The translations under genes were made by a program, and so were the position numbers. Source: Halomonas socia (GTDB taxonomy: Bacteria > Pseudomonadota > Gammaproteobacteria > Pseudomonadales > Halomonadaceae). Taken from it: DNA of 64,000 nucleotides. The notes beneath the pieces were generated by a model. It searched no databases and was not told the origin of the DNA. It was given only the letters and a program-made list of their open reading frames with translations. Positions 9,181 through 18,471 of the stretch are shown piece by piece. The first letter of the stretch is position 1. Every line of letters begins with the position of its first letter. The stretch spans positions 1,054,001 to 1,118,000 of the forward strand of contig NZ_CP048812.1 of assembly GCF_010977575.1 (NCBI RefSeq), in the 5' to 3' direction.

Positions 9181-10167
9181 ATGACCCATTGGAACCTCGC
9201 CCTAGACATGGCCCAGCGGTTACGTGGGCATTGGCGGCGCAGCCTGCGCGTGCCGCTGCAGGGACGCCGCGCGATCCTGGTGCTGCACAGGGTACTACCC
9301 GATGAAGCCGCCGCCCGGCTGCCACATCGCGCGCCTTACTGCCTCGGCCCGGAGAGTTTCAAGCATCTGCTGATGTCGCTGGTCGAGGTATCGCGCATCG
9401 TCTGCCTCGACACCGCCTTGAAGCCCCACCACGACCCGCGCGCCTGCATCGCCCTGACCTTCGACGACGGCTGGCGCGACAACGCCGAGGTCGCCGCGCC
9501 GCTGCTTGAGCACTACGCCCTGCCGGCCAGTATCTTCGTCACCACCGGCCTGCTCGGCCGCCCGCGCGGCGTGTGGTGGGAAGTGATCGGCGAAGGGCTG
9601 TGGCAAGGCCGCGCGACCCAGCGCATCCACGACACCCTCTGCGACGCCGGGCTGCCGGCGCCGCCGCTGCCGCCGGCCCATCCCGATCACGCCTATAGCG
9701 AAGCCCTGTTGGGTTACCTGACACAGCTGCGACAGTGCGACCCGCTGACGGTCAACGTCACGGCCGAAGCGCTCTACCCCGACCTCGACCAGGCGCCGCA
9801 CGGTCTCGACCCGTTCAGCGTCAAGCGTCTTGAGCACGGCGGGCTGTTTCGCTTCGGCGCCCACGGCGTGCTGTCGGAGTCGCTGGAGCCGCTCAGCGAT
9901 GCCCGGATCTGCTGGCATATCCGCCGCTCCCGCGACGACCTGGCTAGACTCTGCCAGGCGCCGCTGGAGGCCTTCGCCTATCCCGACGAGCAACCCTCGC
10001 CACGGCTGCGGCGCCTGGCCAGCCGCTGCGGTGTGCGCCAGGCGTTAGCCGGGCGCGGCGGCTGGCTGGCCCCACAGCTCGACCCCCTGGCGATCCCCCG
10101 CATCCCCATCAGCCAGCCGGTGGCCCAAAGCCCCGGACGACTCTACGACTGGCTGCTGAGCAGCTAA
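9181..10167 (+). CDS. polysaccharide deacetylase family protein (NodB homology)
   Basis: A 328-residue protein with the NodB-type motif LTFDDGWRDN at about residues 94-103, the aspartate pair that binds metal in carbohydrate esterase family 4, plus ILVLHRVLP upstream and the strand ASIFVTTGLL after it. It would remove N-acetyl groups from a cell-surface polysaccharide. No clear signal peptide is visible, so it may be cytoplasmic or membrane-associated. The C-terminal part (GAHGVLSESLEPLSD, AYPDEQPS) fits the rest of the barrel. It has a good ribosome site (AGGAGG) and is likely co-transcribed with the glycosyltransferase-like gene upstream. Confidence 0.8.
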   Translation: MTHWNLALDMAQRLRGHWRRSLRVPLQGRRAILVLHRVLPDEAAARLPHRAPYCLGPESFKHLLMSLVEVSRIVCLDTALKPHHDPRACIALTFDDGWRDNAEVAAPLLEHYALPASIFVTTGLLGRPRGVWWEVIGEGLWQGRATQRIHDTLCDAGLPAPPLPPAHPDHAYSEALLGYLTQLRQCDPLTVNVTAEALYPDLDQAPHGLDPFSVKRLEHGGLFRFGAHGVLSESLEPLSDARICWHIRRSRDDLARLCQAPLEAFAYPDEQPSPRLRRLASRCGVRQALAGRGGWLAPQLDPLAIPRIPISQPVAQSPGRLYDWLLSS

Positions 10168-10325
10168 CGTTGAAGCTTCGTCGGCCATGGCATTTGTTTC
10201 TCAACGGTAGGCTGGTTAGTTTTCGCGTTCGACCTTACAAGAACAGCAATTACGCGCGCTCACGCGGCCTGCACCAATAGAAGTTGCTGTTTCACTGTCA
10301 AATAAATAACCATAGTGACGGCTGC

Positions 10326-10775
10326 ATGGCACGTATGGATTTCTGGTCAGGGGCGGTGGTCAGCGCACTGGCTCTGGCGCTCATTATCTGGGTGATCCCC
10401 ACCTACGGCGGCGGCGGCGCTGCATTTGGCCTGCCTCCGCAGCTACTGGCCAGCCTGGGTGCCTGGCTGATGCTGATCTGCGCCGCGGCGCTCAGCTTGG
10501 TCAGCGCCGTCAAGCTGTGGCGCGCCGGCGAGTCGCCAATTCAGCTGCCCAGTGGCAGCCACCTCTGGCACATGCTGTGGCCGTTTCTCTACGTGCTCGG
10601 CTTCATCTTCCTCGTCGACCGCTTCCCGCTGACATGGATCGCACCGTTGCTGATCGGCGCACTGCTGGTGATTCTCGGCGAACGTCGCTGGTATCTAGTG
10701 CTGCCGGTGGCCGTAGTCCCAGCGCTGGGGCTTTACGTCCTGACCGCCCACCTGATGCGCATTGGAGTGGTGTGA
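10326..10775 (+). CDS. TTT transporter small membrane subunit (TctB family)
   Basis: A 149-residue protein with about four hydrophobic helices, the size and pattern of TctB/DUF1468 subunits. The start at 10326 (MARMDFWSG) gives the expected N-terminus for the family. It is followed after one base by the large subunit gene, then the binding protein, so the three form a complete tripartite tricarboxylate transporter operon in the order B-A-C. Substrates of this class are carboxylates, taken up with a sodium or proton gradient; the substrate here is not known. Confidence 0.85.
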   Translation: MARMDFWSGAVVSALALALIIWVIPTYGGGGAAFGLPPQLLASLGAWLMLICAAALSLVSAVKLWRAGESPIQLPSGSHLWHMLWPFLYVLGFIFLVDRFPLTWIAPLLIGALLVILGERRWYLVLPVAVVPALGLYVLTAHLMRIGVV

Positions 10776-10776
10776 A

Positions 10777-12288
10777 ATGATTGGATTCGACGCCATCCTG
10801 GCCTCGTTTGGGGCTGCCTTCACATTTCACTCCATCGCCGTGATTTTCGGCGGCGTGCTACTCGGCTATATCGTAGGGGTGATTCCCGGCCTCAACCGCT
10901 CGGTGGCCATTGCCATTGCCATCCCGTTGACGTTCTACATGTCCGCCTATGCCGCCATCGCCTTCTTGATCGGCCTCTCCAAGGGTACCGCCGCGGGCAG
11001 CGCCGTCTCGGCGATCCTGCTCAACACCCCCGGCGAGCCCTCCTCGGCAGCCACCTGCCTCGACGGCTATCCGCTGGCGCGCAGCGGCAAGCCGCGCAAG
11101 GCACTCAAGGTCGGCCTGCTGGCCTCGGTGGTCGGCGATCTGCTGGCAACCCTGCTGCTGATCGCCGTGGCCATCCCGTTCGCCGCCGTGGCGCTCAAGT
11201 TCGGCCCCTACGAGCTGGCGGCAATCCTGATCTTCGCCCTGGTGTTCATTGCCGGCATGGCCGGCGGCTCCTTCCTCAAGGGCCTGGCCGCCGGCGGCAT
11301 GGGGGTGATCCTGGGTACCGTGGGGCTCGACCCGGAAACCGGCGCCATGCGCCTGACCTTCGGCTATGCCGAGCTGATGGAGGGCGTGCCGATTCTGCCA
11401 CTGGTGATCGGCACCCTGGCACTCTCGGAGATGTTCGTTCAGCTCGAAGAGTACCGCCGCAACAAAGATGCCGACGTCATTCGGCTGAGCAAGAACGCCG
11501 ATGACGACCTCTCCTATGGCGAGTTCAAGGGCACCCTGCCGACCATATTCAAGAGCACCGGTATCGGCGCCTTCGTCGGCGCTCTGCCGGGCCTTGGCCC
11601 CTCGGTGGGCGCCTTCATGGCCTACGGCTTCGCAAAGCGCTCGGCCAAGAACCCGGACAGCTTCGGCAAGGGCAACCCCAACGGCATCGCCGCCGCCGAG
11701 GCCGCCGACAACGCAGTGATTCCGGCCAGCTATATTCCGCTGTTCGGCCTGGGTATCCCCGGCAGCGTGTCGGCGGCACTGCTGGTCGGCGCCTTCATGA
11801 TCCACGGCATCCAGGTCGGCCCGCTGATGCTGCGCGACCATCCGGAAATGCTGTTCACCATCTTCTCGGGCATGATCGTTGCCAGCCTGTTGATGCTGGC
11901 GATAGGTTGGTATGGGCTACGCATCTTCGCCAAGGTCACCAGCGTGCCGCCCAATATCGTCATCCCGGTGGTGATCTTCCTGTGTCTGGCCGGCATTCAG
12001 GTCCAGGGCTACGGCACCTTCGGGCTGATCGTGGTGTTCGGCTTCGCGATCTTCGGCTACTTCCTGAAGAAGTTCGACTACTCCTTCGTCACCTTCCTGG
12101 TCGCTTTCATCGTTACCCCGATGCTGGAGATGAACCTGCGCCAGTCGATCATCCTCTCCGGGGGCGAGATCTCGATACTGCTCGAGCGCCCTATCGCGCT
12201 GGTCTTCGTGATCATCACCGCGCTGATGGTGCTGCACCTCGGCTGGTCCAGTTATCGGCGTAATGCCTCTCGCCGGGCGGCTTCCTGA
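10777..12288 (+). CDS. TTT transporter large membrane subunit (TctA family)
   Basis: A 503-residue polytopic inner-membrane permease with roughly 10-12 hydrophobic segments. The conserved TctA features are present: GLLGYIVG-type first helix followed by VIPGLNRSVAIAI, LLNTPGEPSSAATCLDGYPLA, and in the second half GALPGLGPSVGAF and GIPGSVSAALLVGA. The ATG at 10777, one base after the TctB stop, is preferred over an upstream TTG. It forms the translocation channel that receives substrate from the periplasmic binding protein encoded next. Confidence 0.93.
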   Translation: MIGFDAILASFGAAFTFHSIAVIFGGVLLGYIVGVIPGLNRSVAIAIAIPLTFYMSAYAAIAFLIGLSKGTAAGSAVSAILLNTPGEPSSAATCLDGYPLARSGKPRKALKVGLLASVVGDLLATLLLIAVAIPFAAVALKFGPYELAAILIFALVFIAGMAGGSFLKGLAAGGMGVILGTVGLDPETGAMRLTFGYAELMEGVPILPLVIGTLALSEMFVQLEEYRRNKDADVIRLSKNADDDLSYGEFKGTLPTIFKSTGIGAFVGALPGLGPSVGAFMAYGFAKRSAKNPDSFGKGNPNGIAAAEAADNAVIPASYIPLFGLGIPGSVSAALLVGAFMIHGIQVGPLMLRDHPEMLFTIFSGMIVASLLMLAIGWYGLRIFAKVTSVPPNIVIPVVIFLCLAGIQVQGYGTFGLIVVFGFAIFGYFLKKFDYSFVTFLVAFIVTPMLEMNLRQSIILSGGEISILLERPIALVFVIITALMVLHLGWSSYRRNASRRAAS

Positions 12289-12352
12289 GCTCGGCCTAAC
12301 CGCGTCGCCCCAGGCGAACACGTAATCACAACAACCTGAATGAGGAATCTCC

Positions 12353-13321
12353 ATGTACCTGAAACGACTCAGCACTGCCATTGTGGCCACCGCCATGGCG
12401 GTGGGCGTGGCTCAGGCCGACGACTTCCCGAGCCAGCCGCTGACGCTGGTAGTAGGCTTCGGCGCTGGCGGCAGCACCGATATCCAGGCCCGCGTGCTGG
12501 CCAACGTGCTCGAGGAAGAGCTCGGCCAGCCGGTCAATGTGGTCAACCAGCCCGGTGCCGGCGGCGGCGTGGCGCTGTCGCGCCTGGCGGTCAACGACGA
12601 CGAGGGCTACACCTTCGTCTTCGGCACCTCGATGACCATCACCTACGGTCCGCTGTCCACCGAGACCAACTATCAGCTAGACGACTTCCGCTACGTGGCC
12701 GGCGTGACCCTCGGCCAGTCGGCCATGGTCACCGGCGAAGACCGTCCCTTCGGCGACACCTGGGAAGGCCTGATCGAGTACGCCAAGGAGAATCCAGGCA
12801 CCAGCTACGCGACCCAGACCGCGCTGGACCGCATGATCATCGAGTATATCGCCCAGCAGGAAGGCCTCGACCTGCGCATCGTGCCGACCTCCGGCGGCGC
12901 CGGCATGGCACCGCTGATCCTATCCGGCGACGTCGACTTCGCCTACAGCGGCGGCACCCACTCGGGCTACGCCGACTCTGGTGAAATGCCGGTGCTGCTG
13001 AGCCTCGCCGAAGACCGCCTGGTGGCCTTCCCCGACGCGCCGTCGATCCAGGAAGCCGGCTACGACATCAACCCCGCCGAGATCCGCGTGGTGATGGTCC
13101 CGCAGAATACCCCGGACGGCCACGTCGAGCGCCTCGCCGAGGCCCTTGAGGTGGCCACCCAGGACGAGCGCTTCATCGAGATCACCGAAGAGCGCATCCT
13201 GATGCCGGTGGTCTACATGGACGAGGATGAGGTCACCCAGACTCTCAGCGACCAGGTCACCGGCTACAGGGCCCTGCTCGAAGAACTCGGCGGCGTCCCC
13301 GGCGAGGACGACGAAGACTGA
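12353..13321 (+). CDS. TTT periplasmic substrate-binding protein (TctC/Bug family)
   Basis: A 322-residue exported binding protein with a cleavable signal ending near GVAQA. The mature start DDFPSQPLTLVVGFGAGGST is typical of Bug receptors, where the two glycine-rich loops hold the carboxylate of the ligand; VVNQPGAGGGVALSRL is the second signature. The ribosome site GAGGAA precedes the ATG. It is the last gene of the TTT operon and is followed by a terminator hairpin. The C-terminus is very acidic (PGEDDED), as is common in halophiles. Confidence 0.92.
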   Translation: MYLKRLSTAIVATAMAVGVAQADDFPSQPLTLVVGFGAGGSTDIQARVLANVLEEELGQPVNVVNQPGAGGGVALSRLAVNDDEGYTFVFGTSMTITYGPLSTETNYQLDDFRYVAGVTLGQSAMVTGEDRPFGDTWEGLIEYAKENPGTSYATQTALDRMIIEYIAQQEGLDLRIVPTSGGAGMAPLILSGDVDFAYSGGTHSGYADSGEMPVLLSLAEDRLVAFPDAPSIQEAGYDINPAEIRVVMVPQNTPDGHVERLAEALEVATQDERFIEITEERILMPVVYMDEDEVTQTLSDQVTGYRALLEELGGVPGEDDED

Positions 13322-13339
13322 ACCCGATCCGCTCGCTTG

Positions 13340-13370
13340 GCGCCCGTCACCCTCGGTGGCGGGCGCTTGC
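13340..13370 (+). terminator. terminator hairpin after first TTT operon
   Basis: Arms 13340-13351 and 13355-13366 (GCGCCCGTCACC with GGTGGCGGGCGC, one wobble pair, three-base loop) are followed by TTGCGTT. The U-tract is weak, but the location 19 bases after tctC fits. Confidence 0.6.
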
Positions 13371-13475
13371 GTTAACCCGCCATGAGCACTCTGCCGCCAT
13401 CGCCAGCCTAGCCTGACGTTTATGCACGGTCTTCAGCGCCTCTTCTATAGTGAAGTTTCACTTGGAGGATTCCTG

Positions 13476-14945
13476 ATGCCTGTATCCGCCCGGCCCTCTC
13501 TATGCGCATCCCACGGCGGACATGCCGCTGGTGCCTGCCAGTGCGGATCACCACTGCTACAACGCTTTCATGAGCGCATCATGGCCGATCTGACCCGGCG
13601 CCAGTTCCTCGGCGGCAGCGCGGCCGTCATGGCGCTGTTTGCAGGACTGCGGACGCCTAGCGTGATTGGTGCCCAGCCGCGTGATAACGGTCAGTCTTTT
13701 CTACTGACCAACCTGCGACTCTTCGATGGCAGCGGTGCGCCGCTGCGTGATGATGTCTCGATAAGGGTGGACGCGGGGCGCATTCAGGAGATCCTGCCGG
13801 CCCAGGCGGAAACCGGCGAGGTGGAGCATATCGACTGCGGCGGGCGGGTGGTGATGCCGGGGCTGATCGATGCCCACTGGCACGCCACCCTGGCGACCAT
13901 CACCCAGACCGCGGCAATGACCGCCGACCCCGGCTACGTGCATCTGGTGGCCGCCAGGGAGGCGGAGCGCACGCTGCTGCGCGGCTTCACCAGCGTGCGC
14001 GACGTGGGTGGACCCTCGTTCGCCTTGAAGCGCGCCATCGACGAAGGCATCGTCCACGGCCCGCGCATCTTCCCTGCCGGCGCCATGATCTCGCAGACCT
14101 CCGGCCACGGCGATTTTCGCATGCGCCATGAGATTCCGAGAGGCACGACCACGCCACTGAGCGCTGGCGAGCTGATGGGAGTGAGCGCCATTGCCGACGG
14201 TGAAGCGGAAGTGCTGCGACGCACCCGCGAGCAGCTGATGCTGGGTGCCGCGCAGATCAAGCTGATGGCCGGCGGCGGGGTCGCCTCGAGCTACGATCCG
14301 CTCGACAGCACCCAGTTCTCCGAGCGTGAACTGCGCGCCGCGGTAGAGGCAGCCGATGATTGGGGGACCTACGTCACGGTGCATGTCTATACGCCGCGCG
14401 GCATTCAGCGCGCCATCTCGGCCGGAGTGAAATCCATCGAGCATGGCCAGCTTGCCGACGAAGACAGCGTGCGGATGATGGCCGACGAAGGCACCTGGTG
14501 GAGTCTGCAGCCCTTCCTGCAGGACGAGGACGCCAACGTCTACCCCGATGCCGCGCGTCGCGAGAACCAGCGTCAGGTGGCCGAGGGAACGCTGCGCGCC
14601 TACGAAATGGCCCAGCGCTTCGGCGTCAAGACCGCCTGGGGCACCGACATCCTGTTCAGCCCCCAGAACACCCCCAGCCAGGGCCGGCAGTTGGCCAAGC
14701 TGACCCGCTTCTACGCGCCCCTCGACGTGCTGGCCATGGCGACCGGCAGCAATGCCGAACTGCTGGCGCTGTCGGGGCCCCGCAACCCCTATCCGGGTCA
14801 TCTGGGACGCCTCATACCGGGTGCCCTGGCGGATCTGCTGGTGGTAGACGGCGAACCCAACGCGAGCCTCGACTTTCTCGATGATCCTGAGCGCAACCTG
14901 CGCCTGATCATGAAGGATGGGCGCATCTACAAGGATTCCCTATGA
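13476..14945 (+). CDS. Tat-exported amidohydrolase (imidazolonepropionase-like)
   Basis: A 489-residue metal-dependent hydrolase. Near the N-terminus is a twin-arginine signal (LTRRQFLGGSAAVMALFAGL), so the folded enzyme should go to the periplasm. The catalytic domain begins with GRVVMPGLIDAHWH (the HxH motif with Trp between), then MISQTSGHGDFRM, VHVYTPRG, KSIEHG and AWGTDILFSP (metal aspartate). The start at 13476 has a strong GGAGGA ribosome site; it puts 37 residues rich in Cys and His (CASHGGHAAGACQC) before the twin arginines. It overlaps the outer-membrane protein gene by 4 bases. The substrate is unknown; related enzymes cleave N-acyl amino acids, dipeptides or cyclic amides. Confidence 0.82.
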   Translation: MPVSARPSLCASHGGHAAGACQCGSPLLQRFHERIMADLTRRQFLGGSAAVMALFAGLRTPSVIGAQPRDNGQSFLLTNLRLFDGSGAPLRDDVSIRVDAGRIQEILPAQAETGEVEHIDCGGRVVMPGLIDAHWHATLATITQTAAMTADPGYVHLVAAREAERTLLRGFTSVRDVGGPSFALKRAIDEGIVHGPRIFPAGAMISQTSGHGDFRMRHEIPRGTTTPLSAGELMGVSAIADGEAEVLRRTREQLMLGAAQIKLMAGGGVASSYDPLDSTQFSERELRAAVEAADDWGTYVTVHVYTPRGIQRAISAGVKSIEHGQLADEDSVRMMADEGTWWSLQPFLQDEDANVYPDAARRENQRQVAEGTLRAYEMAQRFGVKTAWGTDILFSPQNTPSQGRQLAKLTRFYAPLDVLAMATGSNAELLALSGPRNPYPGHLGRLIPGALADLLVVDGEPNASLDFLDDPERNLRLIMKDGRIYKDSL

Positions 14946-15673
14946 AGACTCGTCTGCTGAGTGCCAGTGCCGTGCTGCTCACGGGCACCTTCTCGGCAAC
15001 AGCCGCGGCCGATACCTGGCGCGGCCAGGTGACGCCCTATGTGTGGATGCCAAGCCTGGCCGGCGACATCCGCCCCACGTCCAGCGCGCCGACGCTAAGC
15101 ACCCGGCAATCCTTTGGCGACATCCTCGATGACCTGGACGCGGCGTTCTTCCTGCACGCCACCGCACGACGCGATCGCCTGGTGCTGTTCGGCGATATCT
15201 CACACGCCTCGTTGAGCACCAGCGCCACCCTGGCGCCAGGCGTGAGCATCGAGGGGCGGGCGCGGCAGACATCATTGACGGCAGCGGCCGGCTATCAGGT
15301 CGTGCAAGCGCCGGATATCTCCCTCGACCTGCTCGCCGGTGCGCGGCTATGGCGCGCTCGGGCTTCGGTAGACGTACCGGCACTTGGCCTGGGCGCCATC
15401 GAGTCCGAGCGCTGGGTCGACCCGCTCCTGGCCGCCAGGCTGCGCAGCGATCTCACCCCGGACTGGTCGGCGATGCTGTATGCCGACGTCGGCGGCTTCG
15501 GCGTCGGCTCCGACGCGACCTGGCAAGCGGTGGGCAGCCTCAACTACCGGCTGAACGATGCGTTATACCTCTCCGCCGGCTATCGCCACCTGGCGGTTCG
15601 CTACGAGGATAACGGCGCCCGGCTGGATATCGAGATGAGCGGTCCCTTGCTGGGCGCCACCTGGCGCTTCTAG
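14942..15673 (+). CDS. outer-membrane beta-barrel protein
   Basis: A 243-residue protein with a signal peptide ending near TAAADT. It has alternating strands rich in aromatic residues (QVTPYVWMPSLAGD, LSAGYRHLAVRYED) and a C-terminal WRF, the usual terminal phenylalanine recognised by the BAM complex. It resembles small OmpW- or porin-like barrels, but no exact family was recognised. The start overlaps the stop of the amidohydrolase (ATGA), so the two are translated together. This suggests a role in access or product movement for the same substrate. Confidence 0.75.
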   Translation: MKTRLLSASAVLLTGTFSATAAADTWRGQVTPYVWMPSLAGDIRPTSSAPTLSTRQSFGDILDDLDAAFFLHATARRDRLVLFGDISHASLSTSATLAPGVSIEGRARQTSLTAAAGYQVVQAPDISLDLLAGARLWRARASVDVPALGLGAIESERWVDPLLAARLRSDLTPDWSAMLYADVGGFGVGSDATWQAVGSLNYRLNDALYLSAGYRHLAVRYEDNGARLDIEMSGPLLGATWRF

Positions 15674-15841
15674 GCGTTATCCGTACACAGCCTGTCCCCT
15701 CAGGCGCCGGCCCCTCGCCATAGTGCTATTACCCCGCGCGCCGAGTCTGTACAATGCGCCACCAACCTTCCCTACCCCGCGCCTAGGGTACGTTACAAGA
15801 CCGTGTACATAGGTGCGTACATAAAGACGAGCTACAACCCT

Positions 15842-17677
15842 ATGAGCACAGACGTAACTGGTTCTCACATCGAGAAAATCAGGAATATTGCCATCATCGC
15901 CCACGTCGACCATGGCAAGACCACCCTGGTCGACAAGCTCCTCAGCCAGTCCGGCACCCTGGACCGCAAGGCCGAGGGGCAGGAGCGCATCATGGACTCC
16001 AGCGACCAGGAGAAGGAACGCGGCATCACCATCCTGGCCAAGAACACCGCGATTCGCTGGCACGACTATCACATCAACATCGTCGACACCCCGGGACACG
16101 CTGACTTCGGCGGCGAAGTCGAGCGCGTCATGTCGATGGTCGACTCGGTGCTGCTGCTGGTGGATGCCGTCGACGGCCCCATGCCGCAGACCCGCTTCGT
16201 GACCCAGAAGGCCTTCGCCCAGGGCCTCAAGCCGATCGTGGTGGTCAACAAGATCGACCGCCCCGGCGCGCGCCCCGACTGGGTCATCGACCAGATCTTC
16301 GACCTGTTCGACAACCTCGGCGCCTCCGATGAGCAGCTCGACTTCCCGATCATCTACTGCTCGGCGCTCAACGGCATTGCCGGCCCCGACCCGGACCAGT
16401 TGGCCGATGACATGGACCCGATGTTCCAGGCCATCATCGATATCGTCGAGCCGCCCAAGGTCGAGCTAGACGGCCCCTTCCAGATGCAGATCTCGGCGCT
16501 CGACTACAACAGCTATGTCGGCGTCATCGGCCTGGGCCGCATCAAGCGCGGCAGCGTCAAGCCCAACCAGCAGGTCAGCGTGATCTGCACCGACGGCAAG
16601 ACCCGCAAGGGCAAGATCGGCCAGGTAATGACCCACCTCGGCCTCGAGCGCGTGCAGACCGAGCAGGCCGACGCCGGCGACATCGTCTGCATCACCGGCA
16701 TCGACGATCTGGCGATCTCCGACACCTTGTGCGATCCGGCCAATGTCGAGGCGCTGCCGCCGCTGTCGGTGGACGAGCCCACCGTGTCGATGACCTTCCA
16801 GGTCAACGACTCGCCGATGGCCGGCCGCGACGGCAAGTACGTCACCAGCCGCAATATCAAGGAGCGTCTCGACCAGGAGCTGATCCACAACGTGGCGCTG
16901 CGCGTCGAGCCGGGCGATACACCGGAGAAGTTCAAGGTATCGGGCCGCGGCGAGCTGCACCTCTCGGTGCTGATCGAGACCATGCGTCGTGAAGGCTTCG
17001 AGCTGGCCGTGGGCCGCCCCGAGGTGATCATCCGCGAGGTCGACGGCGTCAAGCAGGAGCCCTACGAAGAGGTCATCATCGACTGCGAGGAGCAGCACCA
17101 GGGCGCGATCATGGAAGAGCTCGGCTACCGCAAGGGCGAGCTGACCAACATGAACCCCGACGGCAAGGGCCGCGTGCGCCTCGACTTCATGATCCCGGCG
17201 CGCGGCCTGATCGGCTTCCGCGGCCAGTTCCTGACCCTGACCTCGGGCACCGGCATCCTCACCAGCCGCTTCGACCACTACGGCCCGCTCAAGCCCGACG
17301 CTTCCATCGAGCGGCGCAACGGCGTGCTAGTGTCGATGGTCGACGGCAAGGCCCTGGCCTATGCCCTCTACGCCCTGCAGGAGCGCGGCAAGCTGATCAT
17401 CGACCATGCCACCGAGGTCTACGAAGGCATGCTGATCGGCATCAACAACCGCGCCAGCGACATGGTGGTCAACCCCACCAAGGGCAAGAAGCTCGACAAC
17501 ATGCGCTCCACCGGCAACGACGAGAACATCGTGCTGACGCCGCCGGTGAAGTTCTCGCTGGAGCAGGCCATCGAGTTCCTCGACTCCGACGAGCTGGTCG
17601 AGATCACCCCTAACCATATCCGCCTGCGCAAGAAGTTCCTCAAGGAAAACGAGCGCAAGCGCGCCAGCAAGGGCTGA
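15842..17677 (+). CDS. typA: translational GTPase TypA/BipA
   Basis: A 611-residue ribosome-associated GTPase of the EF-G family, involved in stress adaptation and 50S assembly. G motifs are [28 protein letters not shown] and NKIDRP. The C-terminal part shows [18 protein letters not shown] and the TypA-specific tail ([17 protein letters not shown]). The ATG at 15842 is chosen because [25 protein letters not shown] matches the usual spacing; a longer open frame starts at 15803. It is monocistronic, with a terminator right after the gene. Confidence 0.96.
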   Translation: MSTDVTGSHIEKIRNIAIIAHVDHGKTTLVDKLLSQSGTLDRKAEGQERIMDSSDQEKERGITILAKNTAIRWHDYHINIVDTPGHADFGGEVERVMSMVDSVLLLVDAVDGPMPQTRFVTQKAFAQGLKPIVVVNKIDRPGARPDWVIDQIFDLFDNLGASDEQLDFPIIYCSALNGIAGPDPDQLADDMDPMFQAIIDIVEPPKVELDGPFQMQISALDYNSYVGVIGLGRIKRGSVKPNQQVSVICTDGKTRKGKIGQVMTHLGLERVQTEQADAGDIVCITGIDDLAISDTLCDPANVEALPPLSVDEPTVSMTFQVNDSPMAGRDGKYVTSRNIKERLDQELIHNVALRVEPGDTPEKFKVSGRGELHLSVLIETMRREGFELAVGRPEVIIREVDGVKQEPYEEVIIDCEEQHQGAIMEELGYRKGELTNMNPDGKGRVRLDFMIPARGLIGFRGQFLTLTSGTGILTSRFDHYGPLKPDASIERRNGVLVSMVDGKALAYALYALQERGKLIIDHATEVYEGMLIGINNRASDMVVNPTKGKKLDNMRSTGNDENIVLTPPVKFSLEQAIEFLDSDELVEITPNHIRLRKKFLKENERKRASKG

Positions 17678-17710
17678 TCGGCCCAAGCCCGCGCCACTAG
17701 CCCGGCATTA

Positions 17711-17736
17711 GAGCCCACCCTCGCGGTGGGCTTTTT
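17711..17736 (+). terminator. rho-independent terminator of typA
   Basis: GCCCACC and GGTGGGC arms with a short loop, followed by TTTTT. It may serve both typA and the convergent XRE-cupin gene. Confidence 0.85.
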
Positions 17737-17744
17737 CATGCCGT

Positions 17745-18344
17745 CTACTCGTAGGTCACCACCAGGAAGGCCAGCAGCGGCGTATCGCCACCGTTCTCGA
17801 TGGTGTGCTCGACATCGGCGTGGTAGTGCGCCGAGTCGCCCTGGCCAAGCTCGCAGCGGTGGCTGCCCGATGCCACCCGCGCCCGGCCCTGGGTAATGCT
17901 GAGCAGCTCGCGGGAGCCCTCGAAGTGGGCGGCGCTATGCAACCGCGCCCGCGGCGCCAGCCACAGCTCATAGCACTCCATGCGCTTTTCCAGATGCAAC
18001 GGCGACAGGGTGCGGATACGGCACTCCCGGTCATCGCGGAACAGCTGGCTGGCGTCGTCGCTGCGCACCACGTCGATGCGCGACGCCGCCCACGGCTGGT
18101 CGACCAGCTCACCGATATTGAGCCCGAACGCCTGGGCGATGCGCAGCGTCACCGCCAGGGTGGGGTTGGCGCGGCCGCGCTCGATCTGGCTCAGCATCGA
18201 ACGGCTGACCCCGGAGGCCGCCGCCAGCTGCTCCAGGGTCATCTGGCGCTTCTTGCGCAGTTCGGTCACGCGGCTCGACAGCACCTGGCTGCCGAGATCG
18301 CCGCTGGCGTGGGCGCCGCTTTCACTCTCATGCATTTGTGTCAT
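17745..18344 (-). CDS. XRE-family transcriptional regulator with cupin domain
   Basis: A 199-residue protein with an N-terminal helix-turn-helix ([21 protein letters not shown], then [13 protein letters not shown], about residues 29-65). The C-terminal cupin domain (about 110-195) includes [20 protein letters not shown] and [14 protein letters not shown]. Such regulators usually sense a small metabolite in the cupin pocket. It is transcribed away from tdh-kbl with a strong inverted repeat between the two, so it very probably controls threonine catabolism and itself. The ligand is not known; threonine, glycine or an aminoketone are possible. Confidence 0.9.
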   Translation of the reverse strand: MTQMHESESGAHASGDLGSQVLSSRVTELRKKRQMTLEQLAAASGVSRSMLSQIERGRANPTLAVTLRIAQAFGLNIGELVDQPWAASRIDVVRSDDASQLFRDDRECRIRTLSPLHLEKRMECYELWLAPRARLHSAAHFEGSRELLSITQGRARVASGSHRCELGQGDSAHYHADVEHTIENGGDTPLLAFLVVTYE

Positions 18345-18376
18345 GGCCTACATTGAAATCCTGTATCCAAGAAAAA

Positions 18377-18408
18377 AGTCTTGCATACGAGAAATCGTCT
18401 GCAATACT
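18377..18408. promoter_or_regulatory. palindromic operator between XRE-cupin gene and tdh
   Basis: Two inverted arms, TTGCATACGA and TCGTCTGCAA, lie around a GAAA centre with one mismatch; the outer AGT and ACT extend the symmetry. A third half-site (CTTGCATAG) lies at 18419-18427. The region is clearly lower in GC than its neighbours and holds both divergent promoters. Confidence 0.7.
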
Positions 18409-18471
18409 GGAATTAATTCTTGCATAGTAAACCCCTGGCGCGATAGGCCAGTCCGACGACAAGGAGACTCC

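Noticed and set aside
15801-15830. GTACATA repeats just upstream of typA as a possible riboswitch or toxin-type operator
   Set aside because: Two short copies of GTACATA only, with no stable structure or partner gene.
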